From Solibacillus palustris (GTDB lineage Bacteria > Bacillota > Bacilli > Bacillales_A > Planococcaceae), in NCBI RefSeq assembly GCF_022549215.1, contig NZ_JAKZFC010000004.1:124001-188000 (forward strand): 64,000 nucleotides of DNA, written 5' to 3'. Positions 35,200 to 44,181 of the stretch are shown piece after piece. Made by a program: the position numbers and the translations under genes. Numbering within the stretch: position 1 is the first letter of the stretch; each line of letters begins with the position of its first letter. Below the pieces are notes generated by a model. That model made no database searches. It saw only the letters and a list, made by a program, of their open reading frames with translations, and was not told the DNA's origin.

Positions 35200-36309
35200 T
35201 TAATTGTGTTCCAAAATCGTATGCTCAATCTCGTTGCGTTTTTCGTCGGTGCTTACCTGCATGCGTAGGGTATCCTCAATATCTTGTAACAGTTGCATTT
35301 GGGTTGCTTTGAAGCGGTCTACGTCTGTATGTGATAGGGTAGGGCGCTTGCTGTTTTTTTGTACTTCAAGCATTTTTCCACCTTTGCGCATCATTTGTTC
35401 TGAAGCGTTCATTAAACGTTCTTGAGACTGCATAGCACGGCGTTGGTTGTTCATGCTAAGAAGCATACTAATTTGCTGCTGCCAGAGCGGGATAGTGGTC
35501 ATAATCGACGTTTGAATCTTTTCAATAAGCATTTGATTGGTCTGCTGAATTAACCGGATTTGAGGAGCATATTGAATGGCCACCTCTCGTGATAATTCTA
35601 AATCATACATACGGCGGTCAAGCCATTCGATTTGCATTTGAATATCTTTTAATTCATGTTGCTTAAACGGATCAGCATCTTCAGAAATAGCTTTTTCAAT
35701 AGATGGCAATACGACATCGGAAATATGCTGTTTTTTTATTTCTAATGTGGCGATGAAAACGTTGATTTCTTGAAAGTAGTCTTCGTTCATCGCATAAAGC
35801 TCATTTAGAAATTGGTAATCGCTTAGTAAGGCATGTTGGTTATGCTCGAGTTGGATGCTTAAACGGTCAATACGCTTAGAAAGCTTATTATATTGTGTCA
35901 TCACTTCTTGAATCGATTGCTTTGGTCTACTGAAAATCTTTGCAAAAAAGCCCTTTTTCTGCTCAATTAACGCATCCGGATCAATGAGCTCTAAGTGGTG
36001 CAGTAAATCGTTTAACACATCGCCAACTTTGCGCACATCTTTTCGCTGTATGTAATTGAGCATTTGTGAGGTGAATTTTTTTAGCGCTTCTTGTGATGGT
36101 AGACCAAAAGCAAGCACATCTTCATATTGTTTAGGTTCTAAATGGAGTGCCAGCTTTAATGAACGCTGCTTCATATCGTTTGAAAGTGACGCGAAAAGCG
36201 GTGATGTTGCATTGTTCGCAACATTCACCGCAAAATGATCTTTACTAACTTGAATATCCACATTGTCACTTGTTGTGAACGCTTCAAATGGATTATGGTT
36301 ATTTGTCAT
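35200..36309 (-). CDS. TelA/YaaN family toxic anion resistance protein
   Basis: A 369-residue cytoplasmic, almost wholly alpha-helical protein of the TelA family (Bacillus YaaN). The family hallmark region is present: LNYIQRKDVRKVGDVLNDLL, then KKGFFAKIFSRPKQSIQEVM and later VAIQYAPQIRLIQQTNQMLIEKIQTS. The name comes from tellurite resistance on plasmids, but chromosomal roles are unclear and link to envelope stress. It follows the XpaC-like gene by 3 bp, as in many Bacillales. Confidence 0.9.
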   Translation of the reverse strand: MTNNHNPFEAFTTSDNVDIQVSKDHFAVNVANNATSPLFASLSNDMKQRSLKLALHLEPKQYEDVLAFGLPSQEALKKFTSQMLNYIQRKDVRKVGDVLNDLLHHLELIDPDALIEQKKGFFAKIFSRPKQSIQEVMTQYNKLSKRIDRLSIQLEHNQHALLSDYQFLNELYAMNEDYFQEINVFIATLEIKKQHISDVVLPSIEKAISEDADPFKQHELKDIQMQIEWLDRRMYDLELSREVAIQYAPQIRLIQQTNQMLIEKIQTSIMTTIPLWQQQISMLLSMNNQRRAMQSQERLMNASEQMMRKGGKMLEVQKNSKRPTLSHTDVDRFKATQMQLLQDIEDTLRMQVSTDEKRNEIEHTILEHN

Positions 36310-36312
36310 AGC

Positions 36313-36960
36313 TTATTCACCGCCGATTTTTAATCGATCTTTTCGCTTTTCGTTCGACATTTTTGCAAAATCTAACTCGATTTTTAAATTTTCAATGTCT
36401 GAAGATAGAGCGCTTTTTAAATCATCTTCTATTGTTACTTGTAGCTCTTTTAATGTTCTACGTGTATCTTCTAGTGCTAAATGAATATCTGTACCAGGAA
36501 TTTGTTCTTTTGTAAGTAACGTATATTTATCAGAAAGCTGCACCGCTGATGGTAGGTGAGCATAGAAGAAATCTTCTACCGCATAAAATTTTTGCGGATT
36601 TGATTGTACGATATTGATGATGCGCTTTGCTAGTTTGGACATTTCGTTAATTTGTTTGAACGAACGAACTGAACGTACTCGTACATATTGTTGGTTCAGT
36701 GCTTGTACATGTGATTTTGCTTGTTTCAATTGGGCCTCGATTAACTTATACTCTGATTTCGAAAAGCCGATTTTTTTACTTTGGCTTGATTTTTGGATGA
36801 ACAATGTAATTTTGTTACTTGCGTAGTATGCTACAATAGCAAGAGGTAGCGATAATAGGCTAGCCATGCTAGGTATATTAATAATCGCAACAACAAGTGC
36901 AGTAGTAGCTACTAAAAAGTTGAGTATGTGTCTTGTTAAAAAATTGGTAGGACCAAGCAT
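36313..36960 (-). CDS. XpaC-like protein
   Basis: A 215-residue protein with two N-terminal membrane helices (about 10-48) and a long helical cytoplasmic region. It matches the XpaC family, named for hydrolysis of 5-bromo-4-chloroindolyl phosphate in Bacillus, and pairs with TelA as xpaC-yaaN do. KSEYKLIEAQLKQAKSHVQAL and AVEDFFYAHLPSAVQLSDKY are family-like. ATG after AGGAGGT. It leads the two-gene operon. Confidence 0.88.
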   Translation of the reverse strand: MLGPTNFLTRHILNFLVATTALVVAIINIPSMASLLSLPLAIVAYYASNKITLFIQKSSQSKKIGFSKSEYKLIEAQLKQAKSHVQALNQQYVRVRSVRSFKQINEMSKLAKRIINIVQSNPQKFYAVEDFFYAHLPSAVQLSDKYTLLTKEQIPGTDIHLALEDTRRTLKELQVTIEDDLKSALSSDIENLKIELDFAKMSNEKRKDRLKIGGE

Positions 36961-37064
36961 TTTCGTACCTCCTTTACTGGTTACTAATTTTACGAATGAA
37001 ACTGAAAAAGGTTTCGTTTTCCTATATCTATCGTAACAATTTTTTTCATGCGAAAAAAGTAAAA

Positions 37065-37170
37065 GGCTTAGGCCAACACGATGTTGGTCATCAGGCGTTG
37101 CCGCACGATGCGGCGTTCTTAGCCTGAGTTCCCCTATTCAGTCGGGGTTTGAACCCCACTGAATCAAGTT
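37065..37170. repeat. Dispersed structured repeat, copy A
   Basis: Three hairpins in a row: CCAACA-CGA-TGTTGG (37073-37087); outer TCAGGC/GCCTGA (37091-37096, 37122-37127) enclosing GCCGCA-CGA-TGCGGC (37100-37114); and ATTCAGT/ACTGAAT (37136-37142, 37158-37164) enclosing GGGGTT/AACCCC. The nested pair matches copy B at 59686-59722 with compensatory changes; the third matches 39532-39573. Confidence 0.85.
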
Positions 37171-37172
37171 AA

Positions 37173-37206
37173 AAAGAAGCAAAACTATCCTGCTTTGCTT
37201 CTTTCA
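37173..37206 (-). terminator. Terminator of the globin-coupled chemoreceptor
   Basis: AAAGAAGCAAA/TTTGCTTCTTT stem (37173-37183, 37194-37204) with a T-run when read on the minus strand. Confidence 0.75.
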
Positions 37207-37212
37207 TGAGTA

Positions 37213-38940
37213 TTAATGCATTAAACGCTCTTTTTCAATTGCGGCAATTAAATCATTAATATAGCTAATTACTTGTTTTGAAGCAGCTTCAATATTATGT
37301 AGATGCTGTTCGGCCTTTCCTAAATTACCGGCGTTATACGCTTCAACTGCTGCTCTAGCAGAAATATGTACCTGTTCATGGTGATGATCTAATTCGTGGT
37401 AAGCATGGTGGTCGCTAAAGCGCAATTTCGTTTTTTCTGATGAATACCATTTACCTAGACGACAATCACGATGTGAAGAAACATCAGATGGTGAAAGCTT
37501 TTCTAAACCTAAGAACATGTTGTATACTCGCCATTTCCATAAAATATGGTCGGCTTTTGATAATAATAATAAAGAAATGCTAGATAGCTGTACGTTGGTC
37601 GATGTTGTTACTTCATTTCGGAAGCGTGTTATTTCTTGACCTAATTTATGAATGTCACGGGATGTGTCATTTCCGAAACCTCGAATATCTTCCTGTAAGT
37701 TAGAAATTTGTACCATGCGTACTGAAATTTCATCGATGGAAGCGGCTTGTTCTTGCGAAGCAGCGGCAGTTGTCGTGACATCCATATTGATGCTTTCAAT
37801 AATTTCAACGATGGAATTGAGCAAAGGTAAAGATTCCTTTGCTTCACCTGTCGCTTCACGAATAATCGTTGTTGTTTCAGAAATGGATGATGCAACATTG
37901 TTTGAATACGATTTTAATGATTGAACATTCGCTGATACTTTAGTTAATGCTGAAACAGTGTTTTCTGCAAGCTTACGTACTTCCTGTGCTACAACCGCGA
38001 AGCCTTTACCATGATCACCTGCTCGGGCAGCCTCGATCGAAGCATTTAAAGCTAATAAATTTGTTTGATCTGCAATTTGGTTAATAAGTGTTACTACACT
38101 TTCAATATCGTCTACATGTTTTTGTAATTCTTTGAAGCTATGTACAATTTCAGTGAATGTTTCTTCGGTTGTGAAGATTTCCTGAAGGGCATGTTCGATG
38201 GCATGCTTACCTAGCGCGGCATTATTAACGGATTCATTTGTTTTTTCGGCAATATTCGATGAAGTACGGGCAATTTCTGCAATAGAAGCAGCTAGTTGTT
38301 GGGACGCTGCAGTCGAGCTAGCAATATCATCAGACTGTCTATCTAAGCGTTGAACTAAATCCTTCATATACATAATATTAGCGTTTGCATCGGTTAAGGA
38401 AGCTAATTCTTCAATGATATTTTCAAGTAAACGCTCTTGCATGACTTCAATTAATATTTCCTGCTCGATATTGACTGCTGCTGATACAGATTTCATATAT
38501 TGGAATGCAACATGTGGCTTCATACCAAAATGATGCAGTACTAGCGTTGTAATGTAAAATGAAAATTGATTGAAGACAACAATTAATTTACCAGATTCAA
38601 ATTTATTTTCACGTAGTAAATTGAAAAATTTTATTGTTTGGTCAACGTATTCATGGTTTCGCTCAGCTAAGAAGAAATTCTGTAAATAACGATCTATTTG
38701 ACTATTTGAGATATTATTTTGGCCATTAGGTGAAATCTCGATTAAATACTTGTTGAATATTTCTTGCATTGTTGGTGATACATCCGCAACACGCTCAAAT
38801 AAATTTTTTAAGTCTTCTTGATTTTTTAATTTGAAATTATTGAATGCTAATGTTTCTTTAAAACGGCCAGTAGCAGTTATATCTGTACCACGTTCAAATA
38901 AGTCATGTAATTCAGCTTTTGGTTTTAATGCAGAAAACAT
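37213..38940 (-). CDS. Soluble globin-like chemoreceptor with C-terminal CZB-like domain
   Basis: A 575-residue cytoplasmic chemoreceptor. No membrane helix is seen. The N-terminal 170 residues resemble the globin-coupled sensor of Hem[16 protein letters not shown] has histidines where the proximal ligand is expected, but heme binding is unproven. The signalling domain tip is [18 protein letters not shown] with [13 protein letters not shown]. The last 120 residues look like a CZB zinc domain ([34 protein letters not shown]), an addition not in classical HemAT. ATG 38940 is preferred: AAGGAGG is 8 nt upstream. Confidence 0.85.
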   Translation of the reverse strand: MFSALKPKAELHDLFERGTDITATGRFKETLAFNNFKLKNQEDLKNLFERVADVSPTMQEIFNKYLIEISPNGQNNISNSQIDRYLQNFFLAERNHEYVDQTIKFFNLLRENKFESGKLIVVFNQFSFYITTLVLHHFGMKPHVAFQYMKSVSAAVNIEQEILIEVMQERLLENIIEELASLTDANANIMYMKDLVQRLDRQSDDIASSTAASQQLAASIAEIARTSSNIAEKTNESVNNAALGKHAIEHALQEIFTTEETFTEIVHSFKELQKHVDDIESVVTLINQIADQTNLLALNASIEAARAGDHGKGFAVVAQEVRKLAENTVSALTKVSANVQSLKSYSNNVASSISETTTIIREATGEAKESLPLLNSIVEIIESINMDVTTTAAASQEQAASIDEISVRMVQISNLQEDIRGFGNDTSRDIHKLGQEITRFRNEVTTSTNVQLSSISLLLLSKADHILWKWRVYNMFLGLEKLSPSDVSSHRDCRLGKWYSSEKTKLRFSDHHAYHELDHHHEQVHISARAAVEAYNAGNLGKAEQHLHNIEAASKQVISYINDLIAAIEKERLMH

Positions 38941-39057
38941 TGTAAATATCCTCCTTAGATTTGACACTCCCATAATTTTATCATACACAAATGTTCAATA
39001 ATAGACATAATTGTTCGGGTTGTTTTAATATATAGGGAAGAAGAGGTGTTAGAAATT

Positions 39058-39348
39058 ATGTATAAAATTATCTATATGAAAGCAGATTACGAGCCCTGGT
39101 GGCAGTTTGAGGGCTGGGAAGAGTTCATTGTTTCAGAGCAATTTTTTGAAACCGACGAACAGCTCCAAGCAACTTTACAGTCCACATTACAAAAGTTTCG
39201 TGCAAATTATGAAAATGAAACATGCAAAAATGAGCTCTTTTATGCCTTTTGGTCAGAAGATGAATGTGAATTTTGCGAGGCGTGTGATGAGGAAGCGCAA
39301 ATTTATCATGGCATTATTGTACTTACACCGGAAAATATACAAATCTAA
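39058..39348 (+). CDS. DUF1033 family protein
   Basis: A 96-residue protein of the DUF1033 family of Firmicutes, function unknown. The N-terminal MYKIIYMKADYEPWWQFEGW and later FYAFWSEDECEFCEACDEE are typical. ATG 39058 follows GAGGTG by 10 nt. A strong terminator lies about 110 bp downstream. Confidence 0.82.
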   Translation: MYKIIYMKADYEPWWQFEGWEEFIVSEQFFETDEQLQATLQSTLQKFRANYENETCKNELFYAFWSEDECEFCEACDEEAQIYHGIIVLTPENIQI

Positions 39349-39455
39349 AATGATTTACGTTAAAATTGGTAGAATTCAAAATAATGTAATTGACATCCAT
39401 AAAATTGGATTTTATACTTAATTTAACAATTTAAATTGCAATGCCGAACAAGTAG

Positions 39456-39520
39456 ATTCACATATTACAAAAAGTAATCGATTTAGTTGAACGGTACTTT
39501 CTGTAATATGTGAATTTTTT
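39456..39520 (+). terminator. Long terminator hairpin
   Basis: ATTCACATATTACA/TGTAATATGTGAAT, extended by AAAGTA/TACTTT, followed by six T. It ends the DUF1033 transcript. Confidence 0.85.
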
Positions 39521-39531
39521 ATTTGCTTTTT

Positions 39532-39680
39532 AACTTGATTCAGCGGGGGGTCAAACCCCGGCTGAATCAAGTTAAGCCCCGGCGGATGTCACAGATTTTT
39601 TAGGTGAATTTTTCAAGCGAGCTTGAAAAAATCTGGACGCAATTACGCTGAGGCGTATTTGAATTGTTCACTTTTATTTT
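39532..39680. repeat. Dispersed structured repeat in the csp leader
   Basis: A 13-bp stem AACTTGATTCAGC/GCTGAATCAAGTT (39532-39544, 39561-39573) encloses GGGGT/ACCCC, a relative of the third hairpin of copy A. It is followed by TTTTCAAG-CGAG-CTTGAAAA (39610-39629), which competes with CAGATTTTTT/AAAAAATCTG, then TTACGCTGAGGC (also near 6469). It forms most of the 39349-39695 gap and may be in the csp leader RNA. Confidence 0.75.
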
Positions 39681-39695
39681 TGGGGGTTTTCACAA

Positions 39696-39896
39696 ATGAA
39701 ACAAGGTAAAGTAAAATGGTTTAACTCAGAAAAAGGTTTTGGCTTCATCGAAATTGAAGGAGAAAACGATGTATTCGTACATTTCTCAGCAATCCAAGGT
39801 GAAGGTTTCAAAACATTAGAAGAAGCACAACAAGTGGAATTCGAAGTGGTTGAAGGCAATCGTGGACCTCAAGCTGCTAACGTTACGAAATTATAA
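39696..39896 (+). CDS. Cold-shock protein, CspA/CspB family
   Basis: A 66-residue RNA-binding OB-fold protein. RNP1 is KGFGFIEI and RNP2 is [12 protein letters not shown] near the N-terminus completes the nucleic-acid face. ATG is preceded by GGGGG at 39681-39685. It would act as an RNA chaperone in the cytosol. Upstream leader structure is derived from a dispersed repeat, which may affect its expression. Confidence 0.95.
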   Translation: MKQGKVKWFNSEKGFGFIEIEGENDVFVHFSAIQGEGFKTLEEAQQVEFEVVEGNRGPQAANVTKL

Positions 39897-39909
39897 TCCA
39901 TATTAATTC

Positions 39910-39943
39910 AAAAGCCACACAAAAATGATTGTGTGGCTTTTTA
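39910..39943 (+). terminator. Terminator of csp
   Basis: AAAGCCACAC/GTGTGGCTTT stem with T-tail. It overlaps an open frame from 39933, showing that the next gene starts later. Confidence 0.9.
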
Positions 39944-39986
39944 TAATATTGTAAAAAGTGTTTATAAATGCATTGGGGTGGGGGTA

Positions 39987-41795
39987 TTGAATAATTTGAA
40001 TAACAATGATCTTTTTTCAAAGGGGACATCGAAGCGAAATAAGCCTTTCATTTATATGGGCGTTATTGTGGTGTGTATTGTATTAGTGACTTTAACAATT
40101 ACAAGGCAATCACAAGTAGTAAAACAAAATATTGAATCTGAACCAACGAAAGACGCTCAACCAGTCGTTGAAAATCCAATCAGCGAAATTTATTTAAATA
40201 TTGCCCAATATGAATACTTTTATCGAAATTGGGTAATAGAGTCAAAAGAATCGGCTACATTCAATGCACTCAGTCAGGGAATTCGGATGTATTCACTATT
40301 CGATTACCTTAAACAGCAAGGTATTGAACTATCCTCAGAAAAAGAGCAATTACAGCGAAAACTTATAGCAGAACAGCTATCCTATGATTTACAAGATCCG
40401 CAATTTAAAGCATATTTCGATACAATGCTTGCAAAATTAAAAATAAAAGAACAGGATTACATAGATCATTACTTGTTTATTGATAAAAAGTATGAAATTT
40501 TAGAACGTGAAATGTTTGAAACAGGGAAAGGTCTAACTGATGATGGTTCAGGATTTATGAGCTATCCAAGTGGCGAGCAAGAAGAAAAATTCAAAAATAA
40601 AGTAGGCATATCCATTGATTATTTAGAATATTTAGTGCTACAAAAACCAATCCGCCTTCAGCCTATGGAGCCACAACCAGCACTTATGTCTGGCGGACAT
40701 CGATTTGAGTTTGCAAGAGGTAAGAATGGTGAACTTATTTTTACGACAGAGGAATTTCCTCCGATGAATTTTCCTGATGCACAAAGAGATTTGTTATTAG
40801 AACTGAAATATCAGCATTCATTAACGGATTTATCGAGATATAATTATAAGCAGTATCAAGAACTGCTAGAACAAATAGCCGAAACAAATGATCAGCAATC
40901 AGTAATTGCCAAAGATATACTTGTTTTATTTGATATTGCGCATGATATATTAGAGATGGATTTTGGTCAGCCTGTAACATATCATTTCGATGAAATTCCT
41001 ACATTTGATAAAAATACATTGAGAAAGCATAAAGAAATAACGCTCAAAATCTATGAACATGAATATTTATTCCGAACGGAAGGTATTCCTCAGCAATTTT
41101 ATGCTTACCGAATGGCCAATGAGCAAATGGTTGAGATATATGGTTTATTTAATTATTTGGAACAAAATTTTGACGTCACATTAGATGAAGAAACGGTAGA
41201 TGCGCTTCGTGTAAAGGCAAATGAAACTCTACAACAGCAAATGCAAAATGCATATTTTAAAAAGTATATCGAGGCATTACTAACTAAGTTTGACATAACT
41301 ATTGATACTTATATTGATGATTACTTATTAGTTCTGGCAGAATACGAAACACTTAAAGAAAAGATGTATGAGCAACATATTGGTCTTGATATAAAGGGGC
41401 GTTACAATATTGGGGAAGTATATGCTAGTTACCGGAATGCAGCGAACTTTTCTTGGAAAGAGCTGTATTCAACAATGGATACGCTCAATAACGCTGAATT
41501 GATTGAAGCACTCGATCCACAGCCTGAACTGCCATTTGACTTACCTGAATATCCATTACAAGTAGGGATTAATGCAAAAGGGGATTATGTATTTATTGGC
41601 GTAGATACACTAGAAATGTGGTTAACAGAGCAGCAGCTACAATTTTTAAAAGAGCTTGTTACAAACAACTCACTACCACCTTTATCACGCTACTCAATCC
41701 AGCAATATCAAGATGTATTAAAACAAATGGATCCAAACAATACGATGAGAAATCAACTTATAGAAATTTTGGGTATCTATAGTAATTCGATATAA
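39987..41795 (+). CDS. Membrane-anchored protein with internal duplication, unknown function
   Basis: A 602-residue protein with an N-terminal helix (about 22-40, YMGVIVVCIVLVTLTI) and a large extracytoplasmic region made of two similar halves. Half 1 has YEYFYRNW, MYSLFDYLKQQGIELSSE, FDTMLAKLKIKEQDYIDHYL and LSRYNYKQYQELLEQI; half 2 has YEHEYLFRTEG, IYGLFNYLEQNFDVTLDE, IEALLTKFDITIDTYIDDYL and LSRYSIQQYQDVLKQM. The family is not recognised; the helical pattern faintly recalls SurA-type chaperone N-domains. TTG 39987 is chosen because a GGGGTGGGGG tract precedes it. Confidence 0.65.
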   Translation: MNNLNNNDLFSKGTSKRNKPFIYMGVIVVCIVLVTLTITRQSQVVKQNIESEPTKDAQPVVENPISEIYLNIAQYEYFYRNWVIESKESATFNALSQGIRMYSLFDYLKQQGIELSSEKEQLQRKLIAEQLSYDLQDPQFKAYFDTMLAKLKIKEQDYIDHYLFIDKKYEILEREMFETGKGLTDDGSGFMSYPSGEQEEKFKNKVGISIDYLEYLVLQKPIRLQPMEPQPALMSGGHRFEFARGKNGELIFTTEEFPPMNFPDAQRDLLLELKYQHSLTDLSRYNYKQYQELLEQIAETNDQQSVIAKDILVLFDIAHDILEMDFGQPVTYHFDEIPTFDKNTLRKHKEITLKIYEHEYLFRTEGIPQQFYAYRMANEQMVEIYGLFNYLEQNFDVTLDEETVDALRVKANETLQQQMQNAYFKKYIEALLTKFDITIDTYIDDYLLVLAEYETLKEKMYEQHIGLDIKGRYNIGEVYASYRNAANFSWKELYSTMDTLNNAELIEALDPQPELPFDLPEYPLQVGINAKGDYVFIGVDTLEMWLTEQQLQFLKELVTNNSLPPLSRYSIQQYQDVLKQMDPNNTMRNQLIEILGIYSNSI

Positions 41796-41846
41796 GATGC
41801 CTAATACTAAAAGGATTTTTAGAAATAGGTTTGGAAACTTGTTAAT

Positions 41847-41881
41847 GCTGCTGTCTGTAACTTGCAGGCAGCAGCTTTTTT
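41847..41881 (+). terminator. Terminator
   Basis: GCTGCTGTCTG/CAGGCAGCAGC stem (41847-41857, 41865-41875) and six T. Confidence 0.9.
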
Positions 41882-42032
41882 AGATTTATGAAGAAGATAA
41901 ACAATGAATGAAGCATGGTGTTCGAGTGTTTAAAATAGCTAACTATCCTAATAAAAGTTAGTTTACCATTCGTAGTTCGTACCGTAAAGATGTGCTATTT
42001 TTGATTCGGGTTTTACTTACCTTTGAACGAAA

Positions 42033-42078
42033 TAAAAATCCCCCAAATATCCCTAAAATTAGGGCATTTGGAGGATTT
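42033..42078 (-). terminator. Terminator of the ABC-F gene
   Basis: On the minus strand AAATCCTCCAAAT pairs with ATTTGGGGGATTT, with CCCT/AGGG inside, followed by TTATTT. Confidence 0.85.
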
Positions 42079-42089
42079 GAGAGCAGTGA

Positions 42090-43694
42090 TTATTTTAAGC
42101 CTTGCTCATCTTTCCAGTCTAGGAATTCATCGTAAGTTAATTGCTTATCTAAAATTGAACCGTCTTCACGGATTTCAATTACGCGGTTTGCAATTGTTTG
42201 AATGAATTGGTGGTCATGAGATGTGAAAATCATCGCACCTTTGAAACGGATTAAGCCTTCATTTAGCGCTTGAATTGATTCAAGGTCTAAGTGGTTCGTA
42301 GGCTCATCTAATAATAATACGTTCGAGTTCGATAACATCATTTTAGAAAGCATGCATCGTACTTTTTCGCCTCCTGAAAGAACTGCAGGTGACTTTTTCA
42401 CTTCTTCACCAGAGAATAACATACGACCTAAGAAGCCACGTAAGAAGCTTTCTGTTTCGTCTTCAGGTGAATATGGGCGTAACCAGTCTACTAATGATTT
42501 CTCGCTTCCAGTGAAGTATTGGTCATGATCCATTTCGAAGTAGCTTTGAGAAGTCGTAACACCCCATTTGAATGTACCAGCTTCAGCTTGTTGGTTTTCT
42601 GTTAAGATGTCCATTAATGTAGACTTCGCAATTGTGTTACCTATTAAAATGATTTTGTCATCTTTGTTCAATGAGAAACGAATGTCTTTGAATAACGTTG
42701 CGCCTTCGTGTGAAGCAGTTAAACCATCAACTGTTAATACGTCGTTACCGATTTCACGACCGATTTGGAAGTTGATGAATGGATATTTACGGCTTGATGG
42801 TTGGATATCATCTAGTTCAATTTTATCTAACATCTTTTTACGAGATGTTGCTTGAGAAGATTTTGATGCGTTTGCAGAGAAACGTGCAACGAATTCTTTT
42901 AACTCTTTAATTTTTTCTTCTTTTTTCGCATTTTGGTCAGCCATTAACTTTTGTGCTAATTGAGAAGACTCATACCAAAAGTCATAGTTACCAACATATA
43001 GCTTAATTTTACCGAAGTCTAAGTCAGCGATATGTGTACATACTTTGTTTAAGAAGTGACGGTCATGCGAAACAACGATTACAGTGTTTTCGAAGTTCAT
43101 TAAGAACTCTTCTAACCATTTGATTGCCTTAATGTCTAAGTGGTTGGTAGGCTCATCCAGTAAAAGAACATCTGGTTGACCAAATAAAGCTTGAGCAAGT
43201 AATATTTTTACTTTGTCAGAACCTTCTAAGTCAGCCATTTGCATATAGTGTAACTCATCGCCAATACCTAAACCGTTTAATAATGAAGCTGCATCTGATT
43301 CAGCTTCCCAACCGTTCATGTCTGCGAATTCGCCTTCAAGTTCAGCAGCACGCATCCCATCTTCATCTGTCATTTCTGGCAGCATGTAGATGGCATCTTT
43401 TTCTGCTTTTACTTTCCATAGACGTTTGTTACCCATAACAACAGTATCAAGTACTGTGAACTCATCGTACTCGAAGTGGTTTTGGCGTAATACAGATAAA
43501 CGCTCATCTTTACCCATTGATACGTTACCTTCTTGCGCCTCGATATCACCAGCTAAGATTTTTAAGAATGTTGATTTACCAGCACCGTTTGCTCCGATTA
43601 AGCCGTAACAGTTCCCTGGATTAAATTTAATATTTACATCGTCAAATAATTTACGGTCACCATATCGTAGACCAACGCCTGATACTTGAATCAT
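42090..43694 (-). CDS. ABC-F family ATPase (YkpA/YbiT type)
   Basis: A 534-residue soluble protein with two ABC domains and no membrane part, of the ABC-F group that acts on the ribosome E-site. Domain 1 has Walker A GANGAGKST and LLLDEPTNHLD; domain 2 has LSGGEKVRC and LLLDEPTNHLD. The second Walker A reads GNTIAKST, with alanine replacing the conserved glycine before lysine. The interdomain linker is about 260-330. ATG 43694 follows GGGAGG. It resembles YkpA rather than a known antibiotic-resistance ABC-F; role inferred. Confidence 0.88.
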   Translation of the reverse strand: MIQVSGVGLRYGDRKLFDDVNIKFNPGNCYGLIGANGAGKSTFLKILAGDIEAQEGNVSMGKDERLSVLRQNHFEYDEFTVLDTVVMGNKRLWKVKAEKDAIYMLPEMTDEDGMRAAELEGEFADMNGWEAESDAASLLNGLGIGDELHYMQMADLEGSDKVKILLAQALFGQPDVLLLDEPTNHLDIKAIKWLEEFLMNFENTVIVVSHDRHFLNKVCTHIADLDFGKIKLYVGNYDFWYESSQLAQKLMADQNAKKEEKIKELKEFVARFSANASKSSQATSRKKMLDKIELDDIQPSSRKYPFINFQIGREIGNDVLTVDGLTASHEGATLFKDIRFSLNKDDKIILIGNTIAKSTLMDILTENQQAEAGTFKWGVTTSQSYFEMDHDQYFTGSEKSLVDWLRPYSPEDETESFLRGFLGRMLFSGEEVKKSPAVLSGGEKVRCMLSKMMLSNSNVLLLDEPTNHLDLESIQALNEGLIRFKGAMIFTSHDHQFIQTIANRVIEIREDGSILDKQLTYDEFLDWKDEQGLK

Positions 43695-44067
43695 GTAAGT
43701 ACCTCCCAATAATTTTCGTTTAAATTTTAGATTGCTTTCAAAAGGAGATTTCTCTTTTGCACACAATGTTTCTATTATAGCACGTCCACTTGCTAAATTA
43801 AATAACAGTTGCTAGTTAAAAGTGGTGAAATGTTAATGAAAGGATTGACTTTTTAGTTATCTGAGGTAAAAGAATGTGAAAGAATGAACTGTTTAAATGG
43901 TATAAAGGTGAGTGAGGGTAAGAGAAGGCTCATTTCATCATATATTGTAAGATAGTGCTATTGATTGCTAAATAAATATCACTATTATTCTCCTCCTCCT
44001 ATAGGGACATATTAGTTATTGCAACGCTTGTAGGATTTGTAATTAAAAAAAGGAAGATCGACAAATA
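43695..44067. other. Gap upstream of the ABC-F gene
   Basis: A TATAAT on the minus strand at about 43775-43780 is the likely ABC-F promoter. A short plus-strand open frame near 44005-44069 (ILVIATLVGFVIKKRK) looks like the tail of a lost membrane protein. No intact gene. Confidence 0.35.
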
Positions 44068-44104
44068 GAAAAAGGGAATACCATCAGTTAAAAAAGGCAT
44101 TCCG
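44068..44104 (-). terminator. Terminator of the CopC-domain gene
   Basis: On the minus strand GGAATGCC and GGTATTCC (one mismatch) enclose an A/T loop and run into CTTTTTC. Confidence 0.75.
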
Positions 44105-44181
44105 CAATTAGATTAATTGAAAAACTTGATGAAATAATATAGGCAAAGATATAGAAAAAATTGGCTTATTTCGAAAAAAGA

